Part shown: positions 35,166-41,568 of the stretch, one piece after another | Numbering within the stretch: position 1 is the first letter of the stretch | How the letters are laid out: every line of letters starts with the position of its first letter | Source: Bacteroidota bacterium | GTDB lineage: Bacteria; Bacteroidota; Rhodothermia; Rhodothermales; UBA10348 | Length of the DNA: 46,715 nt | Assembly (NCBI GenBank): GCA_027622005.1 | Contig: JAQBZH010000019.1 | Span: 1-46,715, forward strand | Direction of reading: 5' to 3' | Translations under genes and position numbers: made by a program | Notes under the pieces: generated by a model | What the model was told of the DNA's origin: nothing | What the model saw: the letters and a program-made list of their open reading frames with translations, nothing else | The model's database searches: none

Positions 35166-36461
35166 ATGTCTGACAGGTACAGTAAAATGGGCGTTTCCGC
35201 GTCAGGGTCGATTCCCACTACTTCGACCCCCGAGCAGCCGGGTTTGTTTACCAAATGTGATCGCTTCTTTGATGCTGATGGTGTATTTGCGCAAATTAAA
35301 GCTGCGGATCTGTACCCCTATTTCCGTCCTGTCGAGAAAAATGATGGCACGAGAGCCATTATCCAGGGCCGAGAAATCATTATGGCTGGCTCCAACAACT
35401 ACTTGGGGCTATTGTCCGACCCGAGAGTAAAAAAAGCAGCCGAAGACGCAATTGAGCATTATGGCACCGGTTGTACCGGCTCCCGTTTTTTGAACGGCAC
35501 ACTCGACCTTCATATCCAATTGGAAGAGCAGCTTGCTCGTTTCATGGGTACGGAAGCCTGTGTATTGTTTTCAACTGGTTATATGACAAACCAGGGAGTG
35601 ATTCAATCTTTAGCCGGCAAGGGAGATATCATTTTCTCCGATAAAGACAATCACGCTTGTATCGTGGCGGGGACAACCGTTTCGGTAGCGCAGACCGTTC
35701 GCTTTCGCCACGATGATATGAATCATCTGCGCAAACTATTGGAAAAATCAGCCATCGAGTCTCCGGATGCTGGGAAATTTATTGTTTCGGACGGAGTGTT
35801 TTCGATGAGTGGAGCTGTGGCACAAGTCCCACAGCTAGTTGAATTAGCTGAAGAGTTTAATGCAGCTCTTATGCTCGACGATGCGCACGCCGTTGGCGTG
35901 ATTGGTCCTGGCGGTCGCGGAAGCGCGGCTCATTTCGGATTGGGTTCGAGAGTTCATCTAACCACGGGCACGTTCTCAAAGAGCTTCGCTTCTTTGGGCG
36001 GATTTGTGGTTGGTAGCCGAAACGTGATTGAGTTCATTCGCCATACGGCATCCGCACACATTTTTAGTGCTTCCATGCCTCCTTCAGCGGTCGCAACCGT
36101 ATTGAAATGTTTGGAAATACTCGAGAGCGAACCGGAAAGGTTGGATCGTTTGTGGGAAATTTCCGACTATATGCGAAACGGCTTTAAGGCGATGGGCTTC
36201 AATGTATTAGCAAGCCAAACCCCGGTAATCCCTGTGGTGGCGAATACTATGATGACCTGCCTGCAAATGTGGCATGACTTACTCGAAGAAGGTGTTTTCG
36301 TAAATGCCGTAGTTCCGCCTGCTGTGCCCCAAGGGCAATCGTTGTTACGAACTTCCTATATGGCAACCCACACCAACGAAGATTTGGATTACATCCTACA
36401 GGCCTTCAAAAAAGTGGGGAAAAAGCACGGCGTAATTGGTTCAAATGGTGCTACCGGTTAA
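35166..36461 (+). CDS. spt: Serine palmitoyltransferase-like alpha-oxoamine synthase
   Basis: PLP enzyme of the alpha-oxoamine synthase family, 431 residues. It probably condenses serine with a fatty acyl-CoA or acyl-ACP to 3-ketodihydrosphingosine, the first step of sphingolipid synthesis. The PLP lysine is K272 in TGTFSKSFAS. Cofactor contacts are the stacking histidine H163 (DNHACIV), D238/D239 and H241 in LMLDDAHAVG. GTGCTGSRFLNGTLDLH is the glycine-rich block. Related KBL, BioF and HemA enzymes share these motifs; the 35-residue N-terminal extension (LFTKCDRFFDADGVFAQI) and the adjacent acyltransferase favour SPT. No threonine dehydrogenase or biotin gene is nearby, arguing against KBL or BioF. 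Confidence 0.8.
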   Translation: MSDRYSKMGVSASGSIPTTSTPEQPGLFTKCDRFFDADGVFAQIKAADLYPYFRPVEKNDGTRAIIQGREIIMAGSNNYLGLLSDPRVKKAAEDAIEHYGTGCTGSRFLNGTLDLHIQLEEQLARFMGTEACVLFSTGYMTNQGVIQSLAGKGDIIFSDKDNHACIVAGTTVSVAQTVRFRHDDMNHLRKLLEKSAIESPDAGKFIVSDGVFSMSGAVAQVPQLVELAEEFNAALMLDDAHAVGVIGPGGRGSAAHFGLGSRVHLTTGTFSKSFASLGGFVVGSRNVIEFIRHTASAHIFSASMPPSAVATVLKCLEILESEPERLDRLWEISDYMRNGFKAMGFNVLASQTPVIPVVANTMMTCLQMWHDLLEEGVFVNAVVPPAVPQGQSLLRTSYMATHTNEDLDYILQAFKKVGKKHGVIGSNGATG

Positions 36462-36494
36462 GTATCCATCGTTTACGTAGACGCTCTCAAAGCT

Positions 36495-37640
36495 ATGGCA
36501 TCAACACCGATTCAAGTTCAGGTTCGCCCTGTTAAAGGATGGTGGGGCCGCCGGGCTTTTATTCAGTTTCCCTATCAATTGTATAAGGACGAACTGTATT
36601 GGATAGCTCCGCTGCGAATGGATACAGCGAAGATGACGAACCCCAAGAAAAACGCCTTTTTCGCTCATGGCGAGATGCAGCTTTTTCTTGCGAGGGATCA
36701 AAACAGGAAGGTCGTTGGCCGCATTGCAGCCATTAAAAACGGCATGCACCTCCAAAAATACCGGGACAACGTGGGGTTTTTCGGCTTTTTTGAGTGCATC
36801 AACGATAAAACCGTATCCAATGCCCTATTAGATGCTGCTGCGAATTGGCTGAGGGGGCAAGGGCTGGTGTCTATGCGGGGGCCGGTAAACCCTACAATGA
36901 ATGATGTGGCAGGATTGCTGGTTGACGGTTTTGACAGACAACCGTCGATCATGATGCCTTACAACCTTCATTATTATGAGTCGTTGCTTGCCAGCTATGG
37001 CTTTACCCGCGCCATGACCATGTGGGCCTATTATGCCCACACCAAACTGGTTAAGACAGAAAAGATGAGTCGCGGCTCTGAACTGATTTTAAGAAAGTGG
37101 CCGGCCCTTTCCATTCGTCAATTGGATATGTCCAGGTTCGAAGACGAAACACGCCTCATAATGGAAATATTCAATGAGGCCTGGTCAGACAACTGGGGCC
37201 ACGTTGCAATGACGGAGGCTGAGTTTAAACAGTTGGCCAAGGAAATGCAGCAAATTATTGATCCGAGGCTCGCTTTGATTGTTGAAGATGCTGGGGTAGC
37301 GGTTGGTTTTGCGGTTTCTCTTCCTGATTTGAACTATGCGTTCAAAACCATTCCGTCGGGACGACTTTTACCCACTGGTATTTTCAAGTTGCTTTATTTG
37401 GCCACGTCTGGTGTCATTCGGGAGATTCGAATGCCACTGATGGGGGTTCGTAAATCTCACCATGGGAAAGGGTTGGACGCGATGCTTGTATGGGAGACTC
37501 AAAAGGCCGCTGTCAAGATGGGTGTGTTGGGTTGCGAAATGAGTTGGGTGTTAGACACCAATTTGAGACTTCGAAACTCTTTAGAGTCGATGGGCGGCGT
37601 GATTGACAAAGAATACGCGATGTTGGAATGTGCGATATGA
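36495..37640 (+). CDS. GNAT-type acyltransferase, candidate bacterial ceramide synthase
   Basis: Protein of 381 residues with a GNAT-like fold. The N-terminal part reads FIQFPYQLYKDELYWIAPLR and AHGEMQLFLARDQNRKVVGR, followed by FFGFFECINDK and MRGPVNPTMNDVAGLLVDGF. The C-terminal part carries the acyl-CoA loop-like MGVRKSHHGKGLDAMLVWE. As I recall, the Caulobacter ceramide synthase (bCerS) is a GNAT-domain protein encoded with serine palmitoyltransferase, and this gene fits that pattern by position, size and fold. It would N-acylate the sphingoid base. It lies 33 bp after spt and overlaps the HAD gene by 4 bp. Family membership is seen; the reaction is inferred. Confidence 0.65.
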   Translation: MASTPIQVQVRPVKGWWGRRAFIQFPYQLYKDELYWIAPLRMDTAKMTNPKKNAFFAHGEMQLFLARDQNRKVVGRIAAIKNGMHLQKYRDNVGFFGFFECINDKTVSNALLDAAANWLRGQGLVSMRGPVNPTMNDVAGLLVDGFDRQPSIMMPYNLHYYESLLASYGFTRAMTMWAYYAHTKLVKTEKMSRGSELILRKWPALSIRQLDMSRFEDETRLIMEIFNEAWSDNWGHVAMTEAEFKQLAKEMQQIIDPRLALIVEDAGVAVGFAVSLPDLNYAFKTIPSGRLLPTGIFKLLYLATSGVIREIRMPLMGVRKSHHGKGLDAMLVWETQKAAVKMGVLGCEMSWVLDTNLRLRNSLESMGGVIDKEYAMLECAI

Positions 37641-38341
37641 CGAACATTCAATTCGTCTATTTTGATCTTGATGACACTCTTTTAGACCATACCTATGCCG
37701 AAGGTGTTGCCCTTCGGCAAATGATTGGAGACCAACCGGAAGTGTTTGGACACCAATCCTATGAAGTGGTAATGAGCCACTATCGAGCTATAAATCCAGT
37801 TGTCTGGAATAAGTACGCGCTCGGCGAATACACTAAGGAACAGGCTAAGGTTGGCCGGTTCGAATTACTTCTATCTGCTTGCAATCCTTCGGGATTATCG
37901 CATGCTAAGGATATGGCCCAGTTGTATCTGGACACGTATGCCAATCACTGGAAAGCAGTTGATGGCGCCATCGAGGCCTACTTAGAAACGGCGAGCTTAC
38001 TTCCGGTCGGCATCTTGACCAACGGTTTTTCGGAAGTGCAAAGAGCCAAACTGCGTCAGTTCTCTAAACTGGAAGACGCGGCCCAATCTATCGTGATAAG
38101 CGAAGACGTTGGGCATCTAAAGCCCAGTCCCGTCTTGTTTGAACATGCTGCAATGAAGGCAGGCGTAAACCCTTCTAGCATTCTTTACGTTGGAGACTCG
38201 TACAGTTCAGACGTGGAAGGCGGCATTTCTGCTGGATGGAAAGTGGCCTGGTACTCCGAAAAACAATCCGACCATCCCGATGTCTGGAGCTTTACCGATT
38301 GGAAAGACTTTAGCCTCCGTTTATTGCGAAAGTCTATTTGA
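37637..38341 (+). CDS. HAD family hydrolase, YjjG-like
   Basis: Haloacid dehalogenase-type phosphatase of 234 residues. Motif I is YFDLDDTLLDH with the nucleophile and acid aspartates, motif II is GILTNGFSEVQ, motif III is the lysine in GHLKPSP and motif IV is YVGDSYSSDVEGG. The helical cap is C1-type. Relatives such as YjjG are nucleotidases, but an activity on a sphingoid-pathway phosphate is conceivable from its place behind spt and the acyltransferase. I chose the ATG at 37637, whose ATGA overlaps the preceding stop codon; an ATG at 37628 in the same frame is possible. The stretch of over 1.2 kb downstream has no protein gene. Confidence 0.88.
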   Translation: MTNIQFVYFDLDDTLLDHTYAEGVALRQMIGDQPEVFGHQSYEVVMSHYRAINPVVWNKYALGEYTKEQAKVGRFELLLSACNPSGLSHAKDMAQLYLDTYANHWKAVDGAIEAYLETASLLPVGILTNGFSEVQRAKLRQFSKLEDAAQSIVISEDVGHLKPSPVLFEHAAMKAGVNPSSILYVGDSYSSDVEGGISAGWKVAWYSEKQSDHPDVWSFTDWKDFSLRLLRKSI

Positions 38342-38386
38342 TTAGTTGGTGTTCTCTCATCCAATCTAACCATGTCAAAAGGGCAT

Positions 38387-38413
38387 AAAAAAAGCCATCC
38401 CAAAAGGATAGCT
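38387..38413 (-). terminator. Intrinsic terminator of the structured RNA
   Basis: Read on the minus strand, AGCTATCC (from 38413) pairs with GGATGGCT with one U-G pair across a short T-rich loop, and is followed by a run of seven U. An A-tract precedes it. On the plus strand the wobble becomes a C-A mismatch and the U-run is shorter (five), so the minus direction fits better. It may still also stop the convergent HAD transcript. Confidence 0.85.
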
Positions 38414-39146
38414 CTTTTTAACGCTCCCTGACACGTGAACCTCCCCTGATCCTTTTCAATTGCCGAAGCAATCGCTTCGAACCAGTTAGTGGGAAGTTCG
38501 AATCTTAGTGTACTCCTTACCCACCGGCGAACCGGCGGATGAATCGCACACAAGTCGTTTCCAACTTGTCTTATGCCTCTACCGTATGGGCACACGATAA
38601 AGACGGCATCTCCGCAGGATATTTAGTGTTTCCAGCTTACCGCGCTCTTGCGAACGTTTCTGCTCGTCCCACCTACCATCTTGAATTCTATCGTCCTATC
38701 CGAAGATCGGACTCCATCATCGCGTGGCGAAAGTTTGCCTGTCCGTTGTTTCATGGCGTCGGCCGAAGCCAACTTCATTCCACTCCTTCTTAGCAAACAA
38801 AACGAAAGCCTCCAAAGCGCAACGCCGGGACGTGTTTGCTTTTTCTTCCTCCGCTTTCCTAACCATTCCGTTTTTTCCAAAGCCGAAGCTTCTTCTTGCC
38901 TGGTTTAGCGGCTCTCTTTGAATCCGGGATCACTTGCTGTCCAGCTCCGCTCTTTCGAGTTTCGCTTTTGAACATCCCCCCGATTCTCCGTTCGCCCAGT
39001 TACTACTCCAGCAACACACTCTCGAGAAGTGTACAGCCTTCATCATAGCGCCGCAGGAAACCTGTTTCATCCCTTTCGGGATTGTTGAGTCTACCTCATG
39101 CAGCCTAGAGATTCAGTCGCGTCAAAGAACTGTGCCGTGAAGCACT
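38387..39146 (-). ncRNA. Probable large structured non-coding RNA, about 760 nt, unknown class
   Basis: A near-consensus sigma-70 promoter upstream and an intrinsic terminator downstream define a minus-strand transcript with no plausible protein. Small hairpins capped by stable tetraloops recur. GAAA loops: 39069-39082, 38950-38959, 38551-38568 (7-bp stem). UUCG loops: 38880-38891, 38759-38772, 38694-38711, 38524-38535. GCAA loop: 38644-38655. A 7-bp stem joins 38496-38502 to 38476-38482, and its loop (CCCAC) is complementary to GUGGG just upstream, a possible pseudoknot. The ends are joined: UUUGACGC (39126-39119) pairs with GCGUUAAA (38424-38417), and after a purine-rich internal loop CUGA pairs with UCAG. 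I looked for RNase P, tmRNA, SRP, rRNA and group II intron domain V hallmarks and saw none. The 5' end is estimated from the promoter. Confidence 0.75.
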
Positions 39147-39152
39147 GATCCC

Positions 39153-39181
39153 ATTATATCGCGAAGTTTGAGGCGAGTCAA
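39153..39181 (-). promoter_or_regulatory. Near-perfect sigma-70 promoter for the structured RNA
   Basis: On the minus strand TTGACT (39181-39176) and TATAAT (39158-39153) are separated by exactly 17 bp and followed by GGGATCA. Only one base departs from the TTGACA/TATAAT consensus. It is the best promoter in the window and the reason to take the downstream RNA seriously. Transcription should start near 39146. Confidence 0.85.
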
Positions 39182-39236
39182 CCTTTGGGTACCCACTTTC
39201 CATCAACAAGAAACTCACAGGAGGTTAACAACGACT

Positions 39237-39264
39237 GTGCATAACACACTAACTCGTTATGCAC
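39237..39264. repeat. Inverted repeat with 9-bp arms, operator-like
   Basis: GTGCATAAC (39237-39245) and GTTATGCAC (39256-39264) are perfect inverted copies with a 10-bp spacer, one turn of the helix. The pair lies about 55 bp upstream of the -35 box of the structured RNA, a fitting place for a dimeric regulator; a small hairpin is the alternative. Confidence 0.6.
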
Positions 39265-39361
39265 GATTGCATTACGACTAGGACCGACTTCTAGGGAGAT
39301 GGCCTGGGCCCCGAATTCTACGCAGGCGTCCCGGAAAGTGGTCTACAAAAGGGCTTAACGG

Positions 39362-39396
39362 ACAAGAGGCCCGGTCCGAAGGACCGGGCCTCTTGT
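39362..39396. terminator. Very stable hairpin, probable terminator of the rhomboid gene
   Basis: ACAAGAGGCCCGGTCC (39362-39377) and its exact reverse complement (39381-39396) form a 16-bp perfect stem with a 3-base loop. No long U-run follows on either strand. It lies about 190 bp downstream of the rhomboid stop codon, and a terminator or transcript-end stabiliser is likeliest. Confidence 0.6.
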
Positions 39397-39496
39397 TGCC
39401 CAAATTCACTGCGCGACTGATTGCTTTCTGAAGAAAGCGCACTTCCAAGCGGCATGATTCAATGAAAATACGACACCAGTTGCCATTTTGCAACCA

Positions 39497-39582
39497 GCAA
39501 TAACGGCTACCTGCTGCCCTGATGCTCCTTTTGCACCATAAAATGCACTTTTAATTGTTCACATCGTCTTGCAATAACGGCT
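39497..39582. repeat. 12-bp direct repeat flanking a 62-bp segment
   Basis: GCAATAACGGCT occurs at 39497-39508 and again at 39571-39582, directly after the rhomboid gene. Twelve identical bases this close are unlikely by chance. It could be a duplication scar or a pair of binding sites. No transposon ends are visible between them. Confidence 0.6.
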
Positions 39583-39588
39583 TTTGTC

Positions 39589-40206
39589 CTACCGCGTGAT
39601 CTGCGATATAAAAACGGATATCGCACTCCAATCAAGCAACATGGTCAGCACAATCCCTCCGAGAGCTCCCCCCAAGTGAGCTTCATGTGCAATCCCGCCC
39701 ATTTGATGATTTCCTTTTCGAGTCATGGCATAGGCGGAGAAAAAGATAAAGGCGAGGGCAAAAATCCAAGCAGGGATGCCCACAGGAATTAAAAACAAAT
39801 AGATCAGCTTAAAGGGATAAAAAATGCTGAAGGATATAACGATTCCTGAAATGGCCCCGGAAGCGCCCACAGCGGCATAATTAGGTGATTTCCTATGGAG
39901 CCACAAGGTAAAACCGTGAGCCGCGAGCTCGGCCCCGAAGAATAGAATTAAGAATCCGGCCGAGCCCAATCGAGCTTCAAGTGCCGGTCCGAAATAAAAC
40001 AGCGTAATCATATTGAACAGGAGGTGCCCGATACCTCCGTGCACGAATCCACCGGTTATCATCCGGTAATATTCTTTGTCCTGCAAAACTTTTCGAGGCC
40101 GAAAAGACAAATGATCGATCAGATTACTGTCAAAGAAGATCGCGTATCCGCTAACCATCACGTTGATGAGAAGCAAGAATAGGGAGAAGGGTGAGTCGTA
40201 AAACAA
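39589..40206 (-). CDS. Rhomboid family intramembrane serine protease
   Basis: Integral-membrane protein of 205 residues with six hydrophobic helices. The catalytic serine is S116 in VGASGAISG and its partner is H177 in HEAHLGGALGG, in the last helix. The HGGIGHLLFNMITLFYFG block holds the oxyanion/structural residues of the second helix. Rhomboids cleave membrane helices; the substrates here are unknown. Both active-site residues are present, so it should be active. It is 94 bp downstream of the sigma-factor gene on the same strand, possibly one transcript. Confidence 0.92.
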   Translation of the reverse strand: MFYDSPFSLFLLLINVMVSGYAIFFDSNLIDHLSFRPRKVLQDKEYYRMITGGFVHGGIGHLLFNMITLFYFGPALEARLGSAGFLILFFGAELAAHGFTLWLHRKSPNYAAVGASGAISGIVISFSIFYPFKLIYLFLIPVGIPAWIFALAFIFFSAYAMTRKGNHQMGGIAHEAHLGGALGGIVLTMLLDWSAISVFISQITR

Positions 40207-40300
40207 AAGTGGTATCCTAAGGAAGTGAATGGGTACAGCCAGGTGTACGAATCATCTTAGAGTCGGATTCCATCCGCTGTTTGCCGGAATCAAGTGCCGC

Positions 40301-40954
40301 TCAACTTGCTTTGGAAGCAAGTGCATCTATCCGAAGGCGACGCTCATTTCTCTTACATTCATCCCGCACCGATCTACAGAAACGCGCAATGCGCATCCGA
40401 AGAGCGGCATCCTCCATTCCTAGAATCGCTCCGATTTCGCGGTATGGCAACGGCTCGTCTGCCAATCTAAAGGACCATATTTTTCGAAGGGTATTATCAG
40501 CAGCTTCGAGTTTGCGCAGGGATGTGGTCAAACGCCTGTGGTCAAAGTCGTTTAGTTCGGATGTCTCGACCGGTTGTTCGCCGACATATTCTGCAAACTC
40601 GTCAGCGATAGAGAGGTCGCCGCCTAAAAATTCTCGCGTACGCCTGGCTCGCTTCCGGGATAGATGGCGAATAAGATTGTTTCTCAACATGCGCCTAACG
40701 TAGCGCGGCAACGTTTGGATGCGCGGAATGGCCCGCTGAAACTCCAACAAACTCTCTCCGGCAAGGTCCTGCGCGTCAAATAAGCTAAACAGCGGCTCTC
40801 GACTGACCTGAGAAGTAAAGTAGCGAAGGGCTTCGCTATAGACCCATGTCGAAAGATCGGAACGTGCGCTTTCACATCCAGTTTTTGCCTCCAAGAGTCG
40901 CTCAGGTAATGGGGATCTGGTGTCTAGTTGAGTAGAAATTGAAGTGGTTGACAT
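40301..40954 (-). CDS. ECF-type RNA polymerase sigma factor
   Basis: Sigma-70-family protein of 217 residues. Region 2 is seen as LFDAQDLAGESLLEFQRAIP and LPRYVRRMLRNNLIRHLSRK, with the DNA-melting and -10-binding helices. Region 4 is the C-terminal helix-turn-helix LPYREIGAILGMEDAALRMR. The linker is longer than in the smallest ECF factors (about residues 105-135, acidic). No anti-sigma gene is adjacent; the downstream neighbour is rhomboid. Control by a membrane anti-sigma factor encoded elsewhere, or by the linker itself, is possible. It is divergent from uspA, 148 bp away, hinting at a stress connection. Confidence 0.82.
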   Translation of the reverse strand: MSTTSISTQLDTRSPLPERLLEAKTGCESARSDLSTWVYSEALRYFTSQVSREPLFSLFDAQDLAGESLLEFQRAIPRIQTLPRYVRRMLRNNLIRHLSRKRARRTREFLGGDLSIADEFAEYVGEQPVETSELNDFDHRRLTTSLRKLEAADNTLRKIWSFRLADEPLPYREIGAILGMEDAALRMRIARFCRSVRDECKRNERRLRIDALASKAS

Positions 40955-41047
40955 GATATCCGGAAAGGTTTTAAGTCAATGACCCATTTTCCATCCAGAC
41001 GTAACCCCAAAACGAAATTTTTCCTGGCTCAAGTAGGGTTTTCCCGA

Positions 41048-41078
41048 TTGCGAGAAACGCGAGGTTCAGTTATGTTGG
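41048..41078 (+). promoter_or_regulatory. Candidate uspA promoter
   Basis: TTG at 41048-41050 and TATGTTGG at 41071-41078 (7 of 8 to TAnnTTTG) are 20 bp apart, within the normal range for Bacteroidota promoters. The implied leader is about 20 bases. Confidence 0.4.
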
Positions 41079-41102
41079 ACCCTAACACGAAACAGGTGAA
41101 TA

Positions 41103-41555
41103 ATGAAACTCCTTTTTGCAACTGACTTATCTGAACCCAAGAGCGTAACCGACCAAGTTCAGGCACTCTGCGAATCTCTAAGTGCCGAGTTGCACGTGGT
41201 ACATGTCCATGTTCCAACGTCCACGACGCCTTTAGGAGTGGATCCACTGAGCGGATTTGGAGAGATTGCGTACGCCCTTTACGATCCTTCTATCGAAAAC
41301 GCCGTTATTGAAGAAGAAAGGCACGAATTCGACCGATTTATTCGGGAGCGTTTTACTATCAAAGTGCGACCGGCTCTTCACCAAGGAGATCCGGCCCGCG
41401 TCATATTAGATGACGCCGAGCAAATGAAAGTAGATATGATCATCCTCGCTAAAAGACGTCACTCAGCTATTGAAAGGATGCTACTGGGAAGCGTTTCAGA
41501 TACGATTGCGCGGGAAGCATCGCAGCCCGTTGTCCTCATGCCAATCGTGAAATAA
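41103..41555 (+). CDS. uspA: Universal stress protein (UspA family)
   Basis: Single-domain Usp protein of 150 residues. It starts KLLFATDLSEPKSVTDQVQA and ends QPVVLMPIVK, both typical. The ATP-binding motif usually reads GxxGxxxxxxxxxGS/T; here the first part is AKRRHSAIERMLLGSVSD, so the leading glycines are replaced by A and R while GS remains. It may therefore belong to the non-ATP-binding group, an inference from this change. It is divergent from the ECF sigma-factor gene and converges on dsbD (13 bp between). Role in stress survival is by family only. Confidence 0.88.
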   Translation: MKLLFATDLSEPKSVTDQVQALCESLSAELHVVHVHVPTSTTPLGVDPLSGFGEIAYALYDPSIENAVIEEERHEFDRFIRERFTIKVRPALHQGDPARVILDDAEQMKVDMIILAKRRHSAIERMLLGSVSDTIAREASQPVVLMPIVK

Positions 41556-41568
41556 AATCAAGCGGGAC

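Larger units (their letters stand above)
38342..39588. other. 1.25-kb region without a convincing protein gene
   Basis: Several short frames exist on both strands, but none has a credible composition, start signal or domain, and they contradict one another. The region instead holds a minus-strand promoter, a probable large structured RNA with its terminator, a 9-bp inverted repeat, a 16-bp hairpin and a 12-bp direct repeat, each listed separately. Confidence 0.7.

Noticed and set aside
38185-38880. Minus-strand frames of 85 and 136 codons within or near the structured RNA
   Set aside because: One runs through the terminator into the HAD gene antisense, and both are rich in R, W and C without any domain; they are likely chance frames in structured RNA.
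38539-39140. Short plus-strand frames over the structured RNA region
   Set aside because: Compositions are not protein-like, no ribosome-binding sites are seen, and the minus-strand promoter, tetraloop stems and terminator explain the sequence better.
38387-39146. RNase P RNA, tmRNA, SRP RNA or a group II intron as the identity of the structured RNA
   Set aside because: The conserved GAGGAAAGUCC and ACAGAACCCGGCUUA blocks of RNase P, a tRNA-like tmRNA end with tag frame, the SRP apical motif and intron domain V were not found by eye. A covariance search could overturn this.
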